DNA of 33,323 nucleotides from Brachionus koreanus (Eukaryota > Rotifera > Eurotatoria > Ploima > Brachionidae), in NCBI GenBank assembly GCA_016987375.1, contig PJRA01000077.1:366392-399714 (forward strand), given 5' to 3'. The translations under genes were made by a program, and so were the position numbers. Positions 1-9,303 of the stretch are shown here, in pieces. Under the pieces are notes generated by a model, which had not been told where the DNA came from, made no database searches, and saw only the letters and a list, made by a program, of their open reading frames with translations. The first letter of the stretch is position 1, and each line of letters starts with the position of its first letter.

Positions 1-456
1 CAAATTTTCTTCTTTGATTGTTTTGTTGTATTTTTGGAGTTCGCGGCACAAATTTTCCAACTTGTCTTTGGCCAACAAGGCCTTGGTGTACTCGTTTTGA
101 GCAAAATCTTTTTGTTTGATCAAATTTTGGGCATTTTTTTCCATTTCTTTGACCGTCGACTGCAGTTTTTTTGCATTCTCTTGTTCTTCCAAGAGTTTTT
201 CAGCAACTAGATAAAATTTTTCCTCCATACTTGCGCCTGAATCGCTGCATTTTTTCAGTAAATTATCTATAATAAATAAATTTAGTCTAATCTTGTCTAG
301 AAAAAATTCCTGTTCATTCTAACCGACTAGCTTGTCTATTTTTTTCTTTTGTTTGGCATCTATTTTGATATTTTCAAATGTCAGCTCGGCCAATTTGGTG
401 CAGCTCTGGTTCTCAATATCGTTCTTCGATTCCATTTGGTTTTGTTCGCATTCCAT
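1..456 (-). CDS. TXLN: Taxilin (alpha/beta type), 5' part only
   Basis: Taxilins are long coiled-coil proteins that bind free syntaxins and act in vesicle traffic. Two exons are visible: 456-324, starting at ATG 456, and 266-1, with a 57 bp intron (267-323, gt...ttatag on the minus strand). The protein opens MECEQNQMESKND and continues in frame across the intron as DKLVDNLLKKCSDSG. The second exon is charged and heptad-rich and includes KALLAKDKLENLCRELQKYN. That block closely resembles the family signature around SKLESLCRELQ, followed by KTIKEEN. The gene runs off the left edge, so most of the coiled coil is missing here. The N-terminus is short compared with vertebrate alpha-taxilin, which has a long low-complexity leader. 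I cannot choose among the alpha, beta and gamma paralogues. Confidence 0.88.
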
Positions 457-2253
457 TTTTTTCTTTTCTAATCATACACTTTTTTAACTGATATAAGTAT
501 AAATATCTGCCGAATTGACCTCTAGAAAACTTATGCTTGAAAAAATTATTTTCTAAATATTCAGGTTATTTTTAAAAGAATTTACTCATTCAGCTATTTG
601 AAGGAAAATAAAAAAAAAAATTTGAAAAATTCTCAACAAACACAAAACAAATTTAACAAAAATTTAAATAAAAAAAATTATTTTGCTTAAAGCTAAGACA
701 ATTGTCTATCATTTGGTTTGTGGTTCCGGGCCAAATTAATTTACTTTAGCAGCAACTGTGTGTCAAAAATTGCCATTAGAAAATTAAGCAATTCGACATA
801 ATTCTAATCAAATTAGATTTTAATTTCACTGAAAGTTTTGGATTAATTAAAGAAAAATAAAAACTAAAAATTATCAGTTTTATGAGCTAAATTTTTTATT
901 TCAGTTTTAGTTGAATTTTTAGTTTTAGCTTGGTACTTGGACCAGTTTTATTTGTACTTGAGAATTTCAATTATAATTTGATAAAGTCAGTGTGAAAAAT
1001 GAACAAAAAGAATGTTTAAAAAAAATAAATATATGCTTTTTTTATTCTCACTTTTTTTTAAACTAATTGAAGCTTTATTTCAAATCTGATGGAACCAATA
1101 TCAAAAATGGTGAACAAAATCTTAGAATATTTTTTATACGAGACTGATGAATAGCTTTTTGATAAAGAGATCAATCCTGAAGATTACAACAATCAAGCTT
1201 TTTATATTTATTAAAATAATAAATTTTATTTTTTAGAGATTTTGTAAAAAAAATTTAATTGAGATTCTTTTCAAAAGTCTTTTTTGTGAGATTCTAACAA
1301 GAATGTCTGAACAGACTTGTACAAAAGTCAGGAAAAAAGTCTCAACAAGTCATTAAAAAGTTAAAGTCAAGACTTGTTGGATAAAATGATTGATTTCTAA
1401 AGAATATTAATAATCTATAAGAAATATTTTCTTGAATCATTGTGTAAGTTCAGTTCTGGCCAACATGGACTATTCACTTATTACATAAGTTAAATAAATT
1501 TAATCAAAGAGAAATTGAATTATTTTTGGTAAATTAGTGAAAATTTTCAAAGTAAAAATCAAGAAATTAAACAATTATTTAAAATATAATTTTTTTTTAT
1601 TTAATAATAAATTTATTTAAATAAATTAGTAATTATTTTAAAATTACAAAGTTAAGACTTGTACTTTTTAAATTTTTTCTAACAAGTCAAAGTCATAACT
1701 TGTTTTAAGACTTGTGACTTAAAAAAAATTTGTGTCTGAACCCAAGCAAACAAAAGCATTGAATTTGTTTTAGACTGCTTTGAAGACTTCCGTGGGTAGG
1801 AATGAGATCTAGTTGCTAAATGCGATACATTTTCTAATTCACTTGCTAGTTGCAATTCTAAAACTTCATTGATTCATTATTTGTATTAAAATAGGGTAAA
1901 GATGAGTAAATTTTTGGCATGTATCCTCGGATACATAATGTATCTCGGGATACAAAATATGTATTTTATGAATCAAAAATATTTTATAGAAAAATACATG
2001 TGGGGATATAAATTTGAAAAAAAGAAAAAAAAATTATTAATTTTATTAATTAACCTAAGTTATGATCAATATATGATAATTATTCATCATTAATTAAAAG
2101 AAACTTATTTGTTTATGTTTTTTTTGATTTTTTTAAATAATAAGCTATTGTTAATTTTAGTAGAAAAAATTAAACGATTTTTTCCTTAGCCTATATAAAA
2201 AAACTTTGATTTTCAATCTTGAATCACAAAATATTAAAACTTGCGTTAAAAAA
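457..2253. other. AT-rich intergenic DNA upstream of taxilin
   Basis: No supportable gene. The stretch is dominated by A and T runs. It holds scattered copies of a caagtc/gacttg word around 1308-1375 and 1645-1720, and a pair of short palindromes at 1920-1954. Short open frames here, such as the one from 1902, have no recognisable protein content. Confidence 0.6.
1920..1954. repeat. Two adjacent 16-bp palindromes (TGTATC...GATACA)
   Basis: 1920-1935 reads tgtatcctcggataca and 1939-1954 reads tgtatctcgggataca. Each begins TGTATC and ends with its complement GATACA around a TC/CG-rich centre, and they are 3 bp apart. A related half-word, aatacatgtgggga, follows near 1993. The pair could be a protein-binding site or the relic of a small repeat. 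No function is assigned. Confidence 0.45.
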
Positions 2254-2427
2254 ATGGAGAATGTTTTCGTTAAAATACCTGATACTTTTACTGTAAAAGA
2301 AAAAATTACTATCATGGTAAAAAGGCACGATAATAGCAAGAAACTTGATGATATTGATGCTAATTTATCTGAATATATTCGTCCAGTGAAGAAAGCAACA
2401 AAAAAAACCTTTCTTAATACTTTTTAA
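2254..2427 (+). CDS. Small unassigned ORF, possibly the last exon or relic of a gene
   Basis: A 57-codon frame beginning MENVFVKIPDTF and ending KKTFLNTF. It is lysine- and aspartate-rich, with more balanced codons than the surrounding poly(A/T) DNA. The frame stays open upstream to about 2206, and a splice-acceptor-like ttccttag lies at 2183-2190, so this could be a terminal exon. I recognise no domain. It could equally be a fragment of a mobile-element ORF or a chance frame. Confidence 0.25.
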   Translation: MENVFVKIPDTFTVKEKITIMVKRHDNSKKLDDIDANLSEYIRPVKKATKKTFLNTF

Positions 2428-2890
2428 TTTTCAGAATTTACACTTCATTTATTTAATTTTACAAAAATTGTATAAAATAAAATTATTTAAAAAAGCTTAA
2501 CATTGAAACATTTAATTTAAATTTTTTGGTTTTTTTTTCAAAATCTGTAAAAATCAAATTGATAATATTGAATATAGAAAGCTTGAATGTTAAAAATTTC
2601 AACATTGACCTATTGATTATAAAGCTATCCAACAATCTTGTATAAAAATATTCAAAGGTTTTACTTGTAAAACATTTAAATTGTTGCTATTCTTTGTAAA
2701 TGATTACTTTTTTTAAAAAAATTTAAAAAAAATGAATTTATAAAAAATGACAGAGAGTTTGTGTGTAATTTCATAAAAGGAAGAATATTTTTTTTAAATT
2801 TATTCTAAAAAAAATAAAATAAAATTGATATAAACCTTTTTCTAAAATACAAATAAAAAACAAATTGAAAAAAATTAATAAACTTGTTAA
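2428..2890. other. AT-rich spacer, nothing recognised
   Basis: A and T homopolymer-rich DNA with no open frame of interest. It forms the downstream region of the minus-strand bZIP gene. The reverse complement of AATAAA-like words occurs just below its stop codon, at about 2800-2880. Confidence 0.5.
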
Positions 2891-3434
2891 TTATAGATCG
2901 TCCAGCTTGCGCTTAGTTGTTTTGGGCCCATTTGAAGTTTCTTGATTGCAACTATTTGTATTTTGGTCAACTAGATCAAAATCTATCATAAAATCGTTAT
3001 TTTTCAGTATTTCGTCAAGCTCAATGCCAACACTAGTCTGATTTATATTAAGATCTGAGCATGTATCATCGTTGGTGTCTAAAAATAGAAATTGAAAAAT
3101 TATTAAAAAATACATTCATACTAAAAAATATACTAATTTTATTATTTACAATGCTTTGTTTAGATTTTTCATGTTCGATCGTTTGAGAAGTGGTTGCTGA
3201 TTCGGTTGTTGTCTTCGGATTCAACGAGCCCTGGAACAATGATCTCAAAGTGCCGAGCTCTTTTTGCAACGATGAATATTTATCAACCAACTCTTGATAC
3301 TCTTTTTTGTATTTGACAAGTTCTTCTTGTGCAGCTTGGATTTTAATCTTTTCGTTCATGCGACACTTACGCACACTTTCATTGTTTTTTTCACGTTTCC
3401 GCCTACGGTCATCTTCATTCATTTTTTCACTCAT
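2891..3434 (-). CDS. Small bZIP transcription factor, C/EBP (gamma-like) type
   Basis: Two exons, 3434-3134 and 3078-2891, flank a 55 bp intron (gtatat...tttttag on the minus strand), giving about 162 aa. The basic region RRRKREKNNESVRKCRMNEK (residues about 10-29) keeps the C/EBP core RxxNNxxVRKxR. A zipper follows (about residues 33-68), with hydrophobic residues every seven positions, ending in TLRSLFQ, which resembles the C/EBP tail TLRxxF. This predicts a nuclear, dimeric DNA-binding protein. C/EBPs usually have Ser where this one has Cys (RKC rather than RKS). The C-terminal half is acidic and Asn-rich, ending KRKLDDL. There is almost no N-terminal activation domain, as in C/EBP-gamma. 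ATG 3434 was chosen because the further upstream frame (from 3515) is low-complexity and starts at the predicted transcription start. Confidence 0.8.
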
Positions 3435-3517
3435 TTTTTTTTTTGATATATTGATTAAATTTTCTTTTAATTTAAAAAATTTCCCAAATTTTTTCAAAAA
3501 TAAAAAATAACACACTG

Positions 3518-3525
3518 CTTTTATA
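3518..3525 (-). promoter_or_regulatory. TATA box for the bZIP gene
   Basis: On the minus strand the sequence reads cactgTATAAAAGcagtg. This is a clear TATA box flanked by the inverted pentamers CACTG/CAGTG (3513-3530). It lies about 84 bp upstream of ATG 3434 and about 80 bp past the MTRR stop, which suggests the bZIP gene has its own promoter and is not co-transcribed with MTRR. Confidence 0.55.
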
Positions 3526-3602
3526 CAGTGGTTTAAATGAATTTTTTTTTTTTAAATTTTAAAAATTTATTTAAAAATAAGAAAAAAGTTGCTAAAATAA
3601 AC

Positions 3603-5618
3603 TCAAGCCCAAATGTCTTGTTTGTAACGCTTTGTTTTAATCATTTCCATTAGATATGCATTGGCATCTTGGCTGGACAAGCTCAGCTCTTTGCTCAAAC
3701 ACTCGGCAAAACAATTAAATACATCTTTTGACATGTTTTTGGCGTCCCCGCACACATAAACATAGCCATTCTGCTCATAAATTAGTTTGACCATCTCTTT
3801 TGAGTAGAATTTAATCGCATCCTGAACATACTTGGTGTCTTTTACATGATATTTATCCATAAAGTCTACTGAACCGTTTGTCTTATCGTGGACATAACGA
3901 GAAAAGGATACACTGAACAATTTTAAATTGGGCGCCAATTGGCTCAAAATTTCTTCCTTGAACAAAAAGTCTTTGTTCGGATCCCGGCAGCCGTAGAACA
4001 GGTACAAATTAAGATTTTGGAGTTTTTCTTTTTTAGACCTGAGAAAGCCAATGAATGGTGCAATGCCTGTACCGGGTCCGATCATGACCAAAGGTTTGTC
4101 TTCATCAGTAGGGAATGTAAAATTTTGAAATTTTCTATTCATTAAATAAAAATTATTTCCCTGTTTAAGTCGATGTAAATAACCAGTGGCTAAACCAAAG
4201 CGGTCGTAGGTCCTAGTTGATTCTTTTTTAAATTTGACCAAGTTGAAAACAAATTCCAATTGGTTGTCACTTGAGCACAGACTGTACGATCTTGGATTCA
4301 GAGCAAGAAGCATTTGTATCAAGTGGTCGACTGGTGGTTGACATGATTTGAATGTGTTCAACACATCAAGCAGTGATGTGTGCATTTCTCGCACCAAGTT
4401 ATGGTACTCTTCGTTGCCCTCTTTACTAGACAACTGTAATAGTCTATTTTTTTCATTTACATCCGTACAGTGCTCGGACAAAAAGCGAAAGAAATTTTTT
4501 TTCAATGAGTTCCATCTTAAGTCAACGCAGTATTTGAAAAAGGCATTCAATGTCAGCTTATTTTCTTGACTTAATTTAACATGACTTTGACCAAGCTTTT
4601 TGGCAGGATTGTTAGACTCTAGGCGAAAAATTTTGTCTTTTTTATCCTCTAATTTTAGTCGCTTAATTAATTGTTCAACTTCATAGTCATCATTAGGGCA
4701 CAAACAATCCACAGCATGACCAGGTTCGTATTCAAATTTTTCATCAAGACAAAATTTCAAGTCATAGCACTCTTTTTCAGCTGTTTTATCGCTTATTTGA
4801 CTAATACTAGTAACTGTAGCTGTTAGTATACCACTAGAAGATTGTGGATGCATATTTCTAAAAAGACTCTTTAAATCATCATGATTAAAATTTTTTTTTT
4901 CCTCATCGAAAAAATCAATTTTAAGATGATTATCGACATAGTCTGGCACGGATAATTCACCTGATAGATTTGGATTAACAATGCAAAGTTTATTAAGCTG
5001 ATCGCTTAGTCCGTCTGTGTTTATTTGAACTTTGTGATTTGAGTGTTGTTTGGTATCATGAAAAAATTGGTCCAATGCATCCCAAAGACCCTCAATGAAC
5101 GGCTCAACTTCAGCATCTAAGCCAGTGCCATCATCGGCCCAGGCAGGCCCATAGAAACATTTTGCTCCCAAATTTTGAAATTTTTGATGAAAAAGCTTGG
5201 GTCCATTGCAAAATTGTGTGTAGTTTGTGTCACCCAAGCCTAGAAGAGCATAATTGAAATTTTTTAAAAAACTGTGATTAGACTCGGCCTCTAATTTTTT
5301 AAGAGAATTAAAGCACCGGGTTGCCGACTCGGGTACCTCGCCATCGCCCGTCGTCGAGCATACAAAAACCACCGGGTCGGTTAATTCGTCCAAGGGCCTT
5401 TTGCGTCCGAACTGGCTTATGTCAAAGAGAACCGGCTCAAAGCCGTTGCTCATTGCCTCATCGTTTATAGTCTCGGCTATTGTTTTCGCCTGGCCTGTCT
5501 GTGTGGCGTATATAATCGCTATTTTTTTCTTATCCGCTTCAACAACCATTTTGCCGAGATACCCAGTCACAAATGCTTGAGAAAATACCAATCTTAAAAT
5601 TTTCTTCAAATTTTGCAA
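3603..5618 (-). CDS. MTRR: Methionine synthase reductase (diflavin reductase)
   Basis: A single uninterrupted 671-residue frame. MTRR uses NADPH, FAD and FMN to reductively reactivate cobalamin-dependent methionine synthase. The FMN domain carries YATQTGQAKTIAE (37-49), STTGDGEVP (88-96) and LLGLGDTNYTQFCNG (125-139). The ADDGTGLD...EPFIEGLW block that follows matches MTRR better than cytochrome P450 reductase. A linker and FAD-binding region include RSYS (443-446). The NADPH domain has GPGTGIAPF (514-522), FYGCRD (541-546), SFSR (571-574) and CGDAKNM (623-629). The protein ends RYKQDIWA, the MTRR-type C-terminus with the flavin-stacking Trp at 670. Two starts are possible: Met1 adds a basic, hydrophobic 23-residue leader that could target mitochondria, and Met24 (ATG at 5549) gives a compact cytosolic form. 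The gene has no introns, unlike most neighbours. Confidence 0.93.
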   Translation of the reverse strand: MQNLKKILRLVFSQAFVTGYLGKMVVEADKKKIAIIYATQTGQAKTIAETINDEAMSNGFEPVLFDISQFGRKRPLDELTDPVVFVCSTTGDGEVPESATRCFNSLKKLEAESNHSFLKNFNYALLGLGDTNYTQFCNGPKLFHQKFQNLGAKCFYGPAWADDGTGLDAEVEPFIEGLWDALDQFFHDTKQHSNHKVQINTDGLSDQLNKLCIVNPNLSGELSVPDYVDNHLKIDFFDEEKKNFNHDDLKSLFRNMHPQSSSGILTATVTSISQISDKTAEKECYDLKFCLDEKFEYEPGHAVDCLCPNDDYEVEQLIKRLKLEDKKDKIFRLESNNPAKKLGQSHVKLSQENKLTLNAFFKYCVDLRWNSLKKNFFRFLSEHCTDVNEKNRLLQLSSKEGNEEYHNLVREMHTSLLDVLNTFKSCQPPVDHLIQMLLALNPRSYSLCSSDNQLEFVFNLVKFKKESTRTYDRFGLATGYLHRLKQGNNFYLMNRKFQNFTFPTDEDKPLVMIGPGTGIAPFIGFLRSKKEKLQNLNLYLFYGCRDPNKDFLFKEEILSQLAPNLKLFSVSFSRYVHDKTNGSVDFMDKYHVKDTKYVQDAIKFYSKEMVKLIYEQNGYVYVCGDAKNMSKDVFNCFAECLSKELSLSSQDANAYLMEMIKTKRYKQDIWA

Positions 5619-8088
5619 TTATTCTCAATAAATACCTAAAAAAAAAAATTTTTTCTTAGTTTTAAATGTCAGAATTTCTTTAACTAAATGACCAGCTTTG
5701 TCATGAAAAGCCGTTTTTTTTGTTTAGATCAGCTTTTTATTTTATCCTAAATTATCTCAACTTTTTTTAGCTCTAAGCAAATTTTGGTCTAATGGTTTAA
5801 GTTTTATTAAACTTTTGGCTTTTTATAAAAAAAAAAATTAATTTTTATATACAAAAAATGGTGTGCATTTTGTGTTTAGTTAACTTCCATTAAGTGCAGT
5901 GTTTGCGCTTTTTATTTTTACATTATGTGCTAGAATTCGTGCTTATCTTTAGAGGATGATATGCAATTTTACATCATTTTAGATTTAATAGTAAAAATTA
6001 ATCAGCTGCGATTTTTTTTCATATTATTTCACTAGAAACAAAAAAAAGATATTTGCCACCATATTTTTTTTAATAAAATTTTTTTTCTTTTAAAATTGAG
6101 CTTTCAACTAAAATACCCAAGACAATTCAAGTGATTTTTCAAAGCAAGAGTCAAACCAGGCATTGCTAATTTAGTTTAATTTCATGTAAGCTACAACTAG
6201 ATGTCTTCAAATACTGAATCAAATCAAGATACATTATCTTTATTATGATACATCATTTATCTTCATTTAATTTGTCACTAGATTCACTAGATGTGTTTTC
6301 ATCTTCAATGAATAATATGGCACGTTAAAATTTTTATGTTTAAATAAAAATGCATTTCAAATTTTGGAACATGTCTGAACCCAGTAAAGTTACAGAAATT
6401 CAAAACTTAAGTGCTATTTGAATTTATAATTTTCGACTTGAAATTCGTAAACTGTGTCCTTTGAAACTCTAAATTTCATTTTTTGTGAAGCTTAGAAAAA
6501 TTTTAAATGCAGGACTCTAAAAAAAACTAGATCTTTAAAAAGTTTTATAAAGTCTTTCAAACCCAGGTATTCAATGAATTTTTTTCAAATTTTTCAAAAA
6601 TCATATATATTCTATAGAGAGAGCATAAAATTTTCTAGATTTTGGTGTATATAAAATTTTTATTTTAAAAAAGGACTATTATCACTCAATATCGTATATA
6701 GTCCGATGAATTTTTTAAATAAATTTAAGATTTTTTTTTTTAAATAAAGTCTCAAATCATGTGATTTGATTTAAACTTTGAATATTTTAATTATTTTAAT
6801 ATTATTGACATTGAAACTGACGATAAAATGGAAGTTGATGCTATGATGTTATTAAAAATAATTATCAATAATCTTTATAAAATAATTTTTACTTATAAAA
6901 TAAATCTAAAATGGTCAAGTAATCAAAGTCAGCAATGGAAAGCTAGCTAAATTTGTGTCTTTGATCAAGATTTTATGACCTAAAGTCACCTAATAATATT
7001 TTCAAATAAATTATTATATGAACTTTTAAACATGATCTACTAGCAGCAAACAGAGATGAAGCAAATTAAATGGTGGTTCGCTTTAACAAAAAATGTCTTA
7101 AACATCTCATTCAAAAATTGAAAGTATATTCGATAGATGAGTCCCATTAACCTCATTTTTGGCATGTATTCCAGAATTCCAGGATATTTTGTTGTTAATA
7201 TTATTAAATAAAACAATAAAAATGCTGATAAAAACTCAATCACTAACAGAAAGCAAATTTTCACCTTCTCCTTGACATATTTGACGAATAACTACTGTTG
7301 CTGTTGATAGGCTTTTTACCAAACAGTGATGTAACAGTACCAAAATTTCAATATTTTCATTTAAAATTCTCATATTTTAGAATTAAATAAACAAAGAGTT
7401 AGATATGTCATTTTGAAGAGCATTAAATTCTGTTTGTTTATTAACATATTATATGATTCCAATATCCAATCTTATATAAAACACAACATTATAACAATTA
7501 TTTTATTAAATTAAAATTAATTTAAAAAAAAAAAAGATTGTCTTTTATAACAAAAGACGTTTGATAATAGAATAAGTTGATAAAAAAAATGATTTTTTTA
7601 TCAAAAAAGAGTGCAACGTTTAATTTAAAGAGAGATTTAATTAAAATGGTAATAAGGGTAATAAAATAATTTTCAAATGAAGAATACATTTGGAAGCATT
7701 TTTTAAAGATCAACATAAATTTTGATTTTATTAAGTTTAGTTTTTTTTTCTTAAAAAACATTTTATTAATTTAATAATTTCAGCACTAAAACTAGCTAAA
7801 AAGTTTAAAATAAATTCTGCAATAATTTAGTCTAAATTTTCAACCACTATATGAGAAAATCTTCTAAAGTTTGACAAAAATATATGTGGTTGGTATATGA
7901 ATAATCCGTACCAATGCATTGATTAGAAATGTATGTTCACTTACCTACTAATATCTCTAAAAGTGTTCTAGAAAAATTTCTACAAAATAAATGTTATCTT
8001 TCTTTTGCTTTAATTAAATATGCTAATTTAACAAAAAGACTTTAATTTTTAATAAAATAATTTTTTTGAAAATTGATATTCTCTCACA
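5619..8088. other. Intergenic DNA between MTRR and EMC2
   Basis: About 2.5 kb with no supportable gene. A short minus-strand frame at 7040-7264 has a hydrophobic start and then mixed residues (KYPGILEYMPKMRLMGL), but no recognisable family. Short frames near 6200 and 6830 are too small to call. Most of the rest is A/T homopolymer and simple sequence. Confidence 0.5.
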
Positions 8089-9303
8089 ATGTCTACAAAA
8101 AATCTGGAAAAAATAAAAAACTGGAATGGTAAAAAAAGCTAATTGATTGTTTAAACTAATAATTTAAACTAAAAACTAATTAATTTGTGTTGATAGATGC
8201 CAGTCTGCAACTTCGCAATTGGCGAGATGACAATGTTCGAATGAGCAAAGAGACTCTGGATCTATGGACTGCATATATCGCACCGTCCATTAACCGTCTG
8301 GGAGATGAAAGTTGAAATTTTAAATAATTTTTTCTTCCAAACTAATTAATTACCAAAAGAGTGGTTGGTATACGAACAAGTTTTTCTGGCTGCATTGGAC
8401 TGTCAAAATTTTACTATCGCAGAGGTGCATTGCATCGAAGAAAAAAAAAATTAATAAAATTTTTTATTTTTAATCTAGGACTGTTTGGCTGCTTTGAAGG
8501 CTCAATTTTCATCAAGTAAAAGAGTCAAAAAACTAAGAGCCATGAGGTATGAAGCCAAAGAAGACTATCACAGTGCTTTGGAAATTTACGAGAGTATTTT
8601 GGAAGAGGATGAAACAAATGCCGTATTAAGAAACAATTAAGAAACAACTAAGTTAAAGAAACAATTAAATTTTTTTTTAGCATGTATTGAAGCGAAGATT
8701 GGTGTGTTTGAAAGCGCAGAATAGAATAAATGATTACGTTAGAGAACTAAATGAATATTTGAAGCTTTTTCAAGCGGACCACGAGGCCTGGCTCGAATTG
8801 TGTGACACCTATTTGAATGAAATGGACTTTGCCAAAGCTGCTTTTTGCTTAGAAGAGCTAATTTTAATGTATCCACACAACCATGTGTATCAACAACGCT
8901 ATGCTGATGTAAAAAACAAAAAAAATTTTATTAAATTAATTAAAAGAATTTTTTTTGTTCAAGATTAAATACACCCAGGGTCAATTCGATTTGGCCAAGA
9001 CTTATTATCTGTACTCATTGAAATTAAATCCGAACAATGTTAGATCATTGTACGGACTTTTGTTGACTACAGCCAATTTAAAGTCAAGTCAAAAAACAAA
9101 AGAAGGCTCAGATAATACCAAGCTTAATTTATGGGCTCGTGAACAAATCGAAAAAAAATACAATGTAAAATTTTATCTTGTTCTATTTTAATTTCAAATT
9201 TTAAATTTGACTTTTCAAACAGGATGTTGATTCGGATAAGAATTTGATCGATTCAGTAAACAGTCTATTCCAATACTTGACTATTGGAAAAAACGAAAAA
9301 TAG
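8089..9303 (+). CDS. EMC2: ER membrane protein complex subunit 2 (TPR protein)
   Basis: Seven exons: 8089-8128, 8197-8310, 8360-8424, 8479-8622, 8681-8908, 8964-9164 and 9223-9303. Introns are 49-68 bp with gt/ag ends and all phases agree, giving 290 aa (human EMC2 is about 297). EMC2 is the cytosolic TPR scaffold of the ER membrane complex, which inserts tail-anchored and multipass proteins. Family blocks are clear: [80 protein letters not shown] and YTQGQFDLAKTYY. These are successive TPR helices. The acceptor before exon 6 yields DIKYTQG where most orthologues have VKYTQG. A diverged, inverted copy of exon 4 with its intron flanks lies at 28196-28382. Confidence 0.93.

Noticed and set aside
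1902..2093. 63-residue ORF starting MSKFLACILGY
   Set aside because: It spans the palindrome pair and ends in AT-rich Lys/Ile sequence, with no family features.
3603..5618. NADPH-cytochrome P450 reductase as the product
   Set aside because: The FCNG...ADDGTGLD...EPFIEGLW and C-terminal RYKQDIWA features fit methionine synthase reductase better, and no N-terminal membrane anchor of CPR type is seen.
2891..5618. MTRR and the bZIP gene as an operon
   Set aside because: They are on the same strand only about 170 bp apart, but a TATA box sits in the gap at proper distance from the bZIP start, and no spliced-leader acceptor stands out.
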